Shown: piece by piece, positions 58,710 to 64,000 of the stretch
Numbering within the stretch: the stretch's first letter is position 1
Layout of the letters: each line of letters starts with the position of its first letter
From: Humulus lupulus
Taxonomy: Eukaryota > Streptophyta > Magnoliopsida > Rosales > Cannabaceae
NCBI RefSeq assembly: GCF_963169125.1
Contig: NC_084795.1
Coordinates: forward strand, 96,219,411-96,283,410
Direction of reading: 5' to 3'
DNA: 64,000 bases
Made by a program: the position numbers and the translations under genes
The notes under the pieces: model-generated
Database searches by the model: none
Seen by the model: only the letters and a program-made list of their open reading frames with translations
What the model was told of the DNA's origin: nothing

Positions 58710-60545
58710 TGTTGGGCTTTATGCCCTTAATAAAACCATATTTCTTATGTAACATGTTATTATTATCAATAAAAGAAGTAGAAATCATTTTGTTTATTCA
58801 ATTGCATTGTTCGCTTGTTTTATTACATGTTTATTCAATTAATACAAACATTCATAAAATCCTAAACATATGGATAGTTACAATTATGGTGACTAGGTCA
58901 CAGTGGATTATAGTTGTAATTATATGTTCAAAAGAACAAGTCCTAGATTAGATCAGTGCATTGGATTTTCACTTATTAGGAAATCTACAATATGATCTAC
59001 TTACACATTAGGAGTGCGATGTCTTGTCCAAGGCATTGACCAAGTACATATGATCGGATGTATTTGGTTACATCGGACTAGGACCGATATTGATTATTGA
59101 TTGATAAATAAGTATCGTTGTTATCGAATCTAATCAATATCACAACGTTGACCATAGGTTAAGTCGATCTTAATTCTGAGTGATAATATTCTGCTAATTA
59201 TATTATTTAAATCTTTTGACTTGTTCGTTACCAGCTTACCCTACGGTCTAGCCCATACTTACATCTTGGAGATTTAGTAATGTAATTGAGTGGGAGTATT
59301 ATTCATAAATATGAAATCTATAACTTCTGTATGAGAAGTGAAAAGATGATTTCCTTAATTGCTTTGTTCAAAAGGTTAAATGATTGAGATCTCATTTCTG
59401 TGATTAAGTTCACGGAAATATCATTTATAAGGAACTTAGTGGGAGTTAAGGATAAAATACTGATGAGGGGTAAAACGGCAATTTTCACCCAGCTTGTTAG
59501 TAAGTCATCGATAGAGGATTGACTAACTGTAATGGTTATAACAATGGATAACGTATTTATGGTTTGGAAAATACGTTCTATGAATTCAAGAGTTCAATTT
59601 CAAGTCTATAGTGGAGTCACGAGGAATTAATAAGGTAGTGAAATTATTCGTAAATAAATTCACGGTAACTTATTGGAGCTTGATTTCATGGATCCATGGT
59701 CCCCGCATCACCTTTGAGTAAATCATCTAGAATGTCTCAATTAATTGATTTAATTATCAATTATGATTTTTTAAAGTTGACTAGGTCAATTTTTGGAAAA
59801 TTTATAGAGATATGAGATTTAGATAATAAAAGAGAATCTTTGGGTAAATTTATTAATATTGATAAATTTGTGTCAATATAAATAAATAAAATTAAATCAA
59901 GTTTCAAATTATAATTAGTTAATTTGAATAAGGATTTAATTAATTAATTAAAATAAATAAATAAAAGGTTTTGAATTTAGGCCCAATTAGGATTTAAATT
60001 CAAAATAAAGGTATTGGGCCCAAGTCCATTTGTGGGAGCCTAAGGCTTTTATCTTTTTATTTATTATTTTAATTAATTCAAAATTTAAATTAAAATAAAG
60101 CCCATTAAGTTGTCTATATAAGGAATATGATATCTAGGGCTTTCATAAGTCAGTCTCAGTTGATTCATTGGATAAGTGAAAACCTATACACTCTAATCCT
60201 TTCTTAGCCACTATCACTTCTTCTTTTCTAGATCTCTATCTCGTGTGTTGAGAACCAGCCCACACTAGTTCTAGGTTGATCAAGGGCTTGGTGAGGAAGA
60301 CTGTGTTGCTGATCTAGATCAATCTCTTGATAATACTCTGCTACAGAAAGGAATCAAGAGTTAGAGAGATTGAAGGAAGGAGTTGTTCCAGTTCCGCTAC
60401 GTATTCGTAAGTTTCTACATCATTGTATTTATGTTAATTTACGAATCTAATATTCATATGTATGTCATGTTATTCTATGTTTCTATTATGTGTTTGGAAA
60501 AATAATAGGAAGCATGCATCTAGATTTAATTTCCAAGATCCTACA
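58710..60545 (+). repeat. Copia-4 3' LTR
   Basis: 1836 bp, partner of 50457-52292, followed by the aggta duplication at 60546-60550. Confidence 0.95.
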
Positions 60546-60550
60546 AGGTA

Positions 60551-60802
60551 TTATAAATGCAAGGAAAAAAGAACAAGGATCCTACCCTTCGAGGTAGGGG
60601 AGGAATCTATTACGATCAACTCGGGTGTATTGACCGAGCTAGGCATAACCTCCAACTCAGGAATTAACAGAGGGGAGGGGGAATCTAAGGCTACGATCTC
60701 CTGGATCCTAGGGGGTTCAGGTGCTTCCTTGGGGCTGGACTCGTCTACGCACTGCCTGGATCCTAGTTGTAAAAGATATTTAAATTCATGTTTGTTTTCC
60801 AA
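60551..60802 (-). pseudogene. Upstream exon of the second Tat-type accessory gene
   Basis: The minus-strand frame reads GSRQCVDESSPKEAPEPPRI, EIVALDSPSPLLIPELEVMP, LIVIDSSPTSKG and reaches a donor g|gtagga at about 60590. An acceptor-like cttttacaactag lies near 60770. Splicing to 50402 would give ..SPTSKGEEMKLPGA.., in frame, with the intervening intron now holding Copia-4. It is acidic/Pro-rich with no recognised domain. Confidence 0.5.
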
Positions 60803-60809
60803 TGAGTTT

Positions 60810-61580
60810 CGATAAATGTTTTGAAGTAAATTATTTAGTTATGTCGGGTCGTTACAGTTCTTGTGATTATGTGTTGTCGCTCCGTCTTTTTTTACACATG
60901 ATGATGATATGTTTTGTTTTAAAAGCTAACCATCCAAGGATTTTTATTAAAATTGTGGGTCATTTGTGAATAGTTGTATTCATAATGGGCTTTATGAGCT
61001 CACCCCTATTTATCCCTTCCAGGAGAACACTCAATTTGAGATTGATGGATACCAAAATGGATATGGATCCAAAGTCCGCATTTCTCCTAGTTTAGTCCAA
61101 TCTAGTTTACTTTAAGGTTTCAGGTTCAAGGCGAAGTGTATGACTTCTAAATTATTCCTGATTCTATTAAGGTATATTATGTTGGAGTTTAGCTATGCTA
61201 TTTAGTTTGAGGGATTATGGATGCCAAATATATTTTTATGATTTGTAACTTATTAAATTTAACTATTTGGTGATTACATAACTGTGGGAATATTATTGTT
61301 TTATGTATAATGATAGATGATCTTGCTTTTATCACTAATATTTTTCTTTATAATTATAGGAGTTATTCCATTATTTTGGACTTATAATTATGATACCATT
61401 TAGTATAAACTAAATTATCATTTATAAAGGTTATTTTTCAAAAAGGGTCAAAGTTTGACCTTTGACTACCCAAGTTATAGATATTACACATCTGTCACTG
61501 CCTAGGGCTCGGGTCGTGACAGTCCTAATTTGAGCTTCCCTCCCTACTCAAAACAATATCCTCAAATTATTATTATTTAG
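60810..61580 (-). repeat. Gypsy LTR and polypurine-tract remnant
   Basis: Plus-strand gctcgggtcgtgaca (about 61508-61522) followed by a C/T-rich gagcttccctccc and atcctcaaatt parallels the chromovirus boundary (acgttaca, then cccctccttcc, then atcctcaaaat at 42577-42617). A second tcgggtcgttaca lies at 60844-60857. Both look like starts of minus-strand Gypsy LTRs (TGTxACGACCCG). No coding sequence; heavily decayed. Confidence 0.4.
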
Positions 61581-61882
61581 TGTATTCATCTATTTTTTTT
61601 TTAATATCTTTTACGTAGTTTGGTTGGAAAACATACATAATTGTTTCTTTTATTAATGTGTTATTTACAAGATGGTTGCAAGATATTACTATGATCATTT
61701 TCAAAACTTACCTTCGAGCTGAAAGACTACTTGCTTCCATTTGGTTTCTTTTTCAAAAAAAAAATTTAATATACCCAATTCAATTAGGCATATTATTGAT
61801 TCCTTATTTACTCACTGTTACTTTATTTCTTTCTTTTAAGGTTGTTTTACATATTAAAGTAGTCTACTTCAAGCCTTGGATG
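61581..61882. other. Unassigned AT-rich spacer
   Basis: No gene or repeat recognised. Confidence 0.4.
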
Positions 61883-62508
61883 CAGGGATGTAAATGGGGC
61901 AGGTCGGGCCCGCCCCGCAAAAGTAGGGGCGTTCATTGGATCATATCTGATGTTTTTAGGCCTATCCAATCTGATCCAATTATCCTTTGGATGTTGAATT
62001 TTTATAACCGCTCTGATCTCATTAACTTGTCTCAACCGATCTGATCTGATCCAATTAACTTGTCTCAATCGATCCGGTCCAAATATTCATTAGATTGGAT
62101 CGATTTTATCCATTGGATATGTCACATTGCTTATGTATTTGATCGAATTGGATCCATCCAATATTTTTTTAGCATTTATTTAGCTTAATTTGTTTAAATA
62201 ATTCATAATGTTATAAATAGAAAGACTAATTTGTTCAAAATAATACAACATCATACAATAACAACATAAATTATAAGCATAATCATAATCATAAATGAAT
62301 AAATATATTTTAATAATATATATACAATTGGATCATTTCAATTTTATTAGATTTTTGCATATATCATCCAACTATCGATCCGATCCAATTTGGTTCTTCA
62401 AAATTCAATCAAATCCGATCCAATCATAATTGGATATCCAATTTCGCCAGTCAGTTCTAATTGGATCGATCGGTTTTCAATTAGATTTGATTATTTTTGC
62501 ACACCCTG
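61883..62508. mobile_element. hAT-like non-autonomous element (tentative)
   Basis: Left end CAGGGATGTAAATGGGG, right end ttttgcacaccctg, i.e. inverted CAGGGTGTGCAAAA: the CAGGG..TG.AAA pattern of hAT termini. Subterminal regions carry many gatccaat/ggatcgat motifs in both orientations, as is common in hAT ends. The flanking 8-mers (cttggatg and ataggata) agree poorly, so no clear target duplication. No transposase frame. Confidence 0.45.
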
Positions 62509-63045
62509 ATAGGATAGATTTTTAATACTTTTTAGTCTTAGTTTTATTATTATTTTATATTTTTAGTTCTTTTTATGTGTGGTTGTTGTATTTTCAAGTT
62601 ATCATTTGTTAAATGCATATTTGAGAAATATTTAAAAATTTACTTGAAATATTATCTTCAATCAAGAGAAAAACAATACAAAAGATATTTATTTGAATTG
62701 ATTGGAGAAGATAAAACATAATTCAAACTTAAATTGTTGGAAAAATCTAAGATATTTTGAATCTGAGATAGTTTTAGTATTTTGACCATATCTCCCGACT
62801 CACTTATCCAATTTATGTGTTCTTAATGGCGTTGGAAAACTTATTCAATGACCTACGAAATCTTGTTTCACAAGAAAAGTCAAATTCGGACGTTTAGTTG
62901 GTGATATTTGAGCAACAAAATTACGCATGCTAGAGTTACGAGATTTAAAATTCAAATGAAGATATTTTGGAACATTATGAAGTAACAAATAGAAACATCT
63001 AATCAATAAATTAAGATTTTCTCTCTCGGTGATCTCGCTGGCGCC
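62509..63045. other. Unassigned AT-rich stretch before the LINE ORF
   Basis: No ORF of note on either strand. The last part may be LINE 5' untranslated sequence, but no boundary was found. Confidence 0.35.
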
Positions 63046-64000
63046 ATGGCAAAGGGAGAAAAAAATGGGGGGGGAATCTAAATCGAAGAACAAGAACAAG
63101 AAAGATGGACCTTCATCTACTGATAGGGTCATCAAAACTCAATCGATGGATGCCATTTTAGGGGTTCAAGAGTTGGAAGTGCTGGAGGATAAGCAAGAGT
63201 AAACTGCGAGGCAGGTTGTTGATGCATCAATACCAGAGCAACGTCAGGAAGTTTGCACGAATGTTGAGGATTGGTTATCTGCTTCCAAACAAGCAATGCA
63301 GGATGTGGATGTGGATGTGGGTAAGAATGTTACTTCTCTGATTTTACGATCTAACTCTTTTGATTTGAATAGAGCCAGTTATAGTGGGAAGAATGTGGCT
63401 GGCAATGGTTCTTCTCTGAACTAGGAGAAGACACCAGGGATTAAAATAGAACTGGAGGATATCGTTGAGGAGGTGAATTATTGGCAACCTTCGATTATGT
63501 GCTACGTGCTTGGAGCTAACCCCCCAATTCGAGTTCTAGATGGATTTGTGAGACGTTTATGGAAATAACAGGTGGACAAGGTAGGAATCCTCTCTTTAGG
63601 TATTTTCATTATTCGATTTCTTTCCCTAGAATTTCGTGACCGTGTTTTGGATGGTGGTTACTTGTTCTTTGGCAAGAAGCGTCTGATTATGAAGCCATGG
63701 AATCCCGTAGATGATTTCTCTAAAGAAGACATTTCTTCAGTTCCGACTTGGATTCAATTGGGAGGTCTAGACATCAAGTATTTGGGAGACCGATCACTTT
63801 TCAAGATTGTGGAACAGATTGGGAAGCCGATCCAAGTCGATAACATTACCAAACACCGAGACCGATTATCTTATCCCAGAATTCTTATTGAGGTTAGCAT
63901 GGCTCAGGATTTTCCTTCTCAAATATGCTTTATGAATGAATTTGATCAGGAAGTGGAACTTCAGGTGGAGTATGAATGGAAACCCATTTCTTGTAAGATC
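63046..64000 (+). pseudogene. LINE (L1-type) ORF1 fragment, DUF4283-like, broken
   Basis: The start ATG 63046 (MAKGEKNGG) is thrown out of frame by an eight-base G run at 63067-63074; the downstream frame begins GESKSKNKNKKDGPSS. In-frame stops occur at about 63200, 63424 and 63568. From about 63480 the plant L1 ORF1 core is clear: CYVLGANPPIRVLDGFVRR, then FFGKKRLIMKPWNP, DDFSKEDISSVPTWIQLGGL, DRSLFKIVEQIGKPIQVD and YPRILIEVSMAQDF, typical of DUF4283 nucleic-acid-binding ORF1 proteins. The expected zinc knuckle and ORF2 (endonuclease-RT) would lie beyond the window. A dead copy. Confidence 0.82.

Larger units (their letters stand above)
50457..60545 (+). mobile_element. Copia-4, LTR retrotransposon, TSD aggta
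   Basis: 10,089 bp with two 1836-bp LTRs (50457-52292, 58710-60545) and aggta at 50452-50456 and 60546-60550. Gag-protease, integrase, RT and RNase H are on the plus strand. Coding is interrupted by stops (56009, 57595), a frameshift near 56112 and an integrase active-site change. About 25-30 LTR differences were counted by eye (~1.5%). A 590-bp solo LTR sits in its long leader. It is inserted in the intron of a minus-strand accessory gene. Confidence 0.96.

Noticed and set aside
61658..62044. 128-codon plus-strand ORF
   Set aside because: AT-rich, runs across the boundary of the hAT-like element and has no recognisable domain.
1..64000. CRISPR array, bacterial operons, rRNA or tRNA genes
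   Set aside because: Regular repeats found are minisatellites or LTR pieces; no tRNA cloverleaf or rRNA segment was recognised, and the content is plant nuclear.

Overview
This is plant nuclear DNA, almost certainly from a flowering plant. Nearly all of it is transposable elements nested in one another. The evidence is several LTR retrotransposons with plant-type gag-pol proteins and tRNA-Met-type primer sites, an L1-like LINE, MITE-type foldback elements, an organellar-type PPR gene remnant and GT-AG introns. No intact host gene, rRNA, tRNA or CRISPR array was found. The species cannot be named from the sequence.

Layout. 1-440: decayed LTR tail. 720-968: minus-strand PPR pseudogene. 1799-6683: Copia-1 (+), TSD gtttc, broken frames. 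7390-14182: Copia-2 (-), TSD tgcat, ~1.07 kb LTRs, broken. 14747-15877: three foldback MITEs head to tail. 16150-19945: Copia-3 (-), same family as Copia-1, 3' truncated. 20950-22440: Gypsy LTR fragment. 22770-24300: Gypsy gag fragment. 24373-39815: a Copia-type LTR fragment interrupted by a 14.4 kb Tat-like Ty3/Gypsy element (24443-38878). 39816-48263: chromovirus-type Gypsy (-), degenerate, with its 5' LTR truncated. 48264-50402 and 60551-60802: pieces of other Tat-like elements. One of these, a minus-strand accessory gene, is split by Copia-4 (50457-60545, +, TSD aggta). Copia-4 itself carries a 590-bp solo LTR (52632-53221). 60810-61580: Gypsy LTR/PPT remnant. 61883-62508: hAT-like element. 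63046-64000: LINE ORF1 pseudogene, running off the window.

The standout is the Tat-like element. Its 889-bp LTRs look identical by eye, its 5-bp target duplication (tatta) is intact, and it has an unbroken 2079-codon gag-pol on the minus strand. On the opposite strand it carries a separate gene with its own TATA box. That gene has canonical introns that keep one frame over six exons (about 1123 aa), and its ATG exists only after an intron in the leader is removed. Between the two converging genes lies a ~70-bp minisatellite whose palindromic 20-bp core also occurs in gag. Antisense accessory ORFs are known in Tat-lineage elements, so the class is not new. The complete splice architecture, the split start codon and the gag-derived repeat core are the parts most worth checking.

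The insertion order can be read from the nesting. The PPR gene remnant, the decayed Gypsy pieces and Copia-2 are old. Copia-1 has LTRs a few percent apart. Copia-4 has LTRs about 1.5% apart. The solo LTR inside Copia-4 and the Tat-like element are the youngest events.
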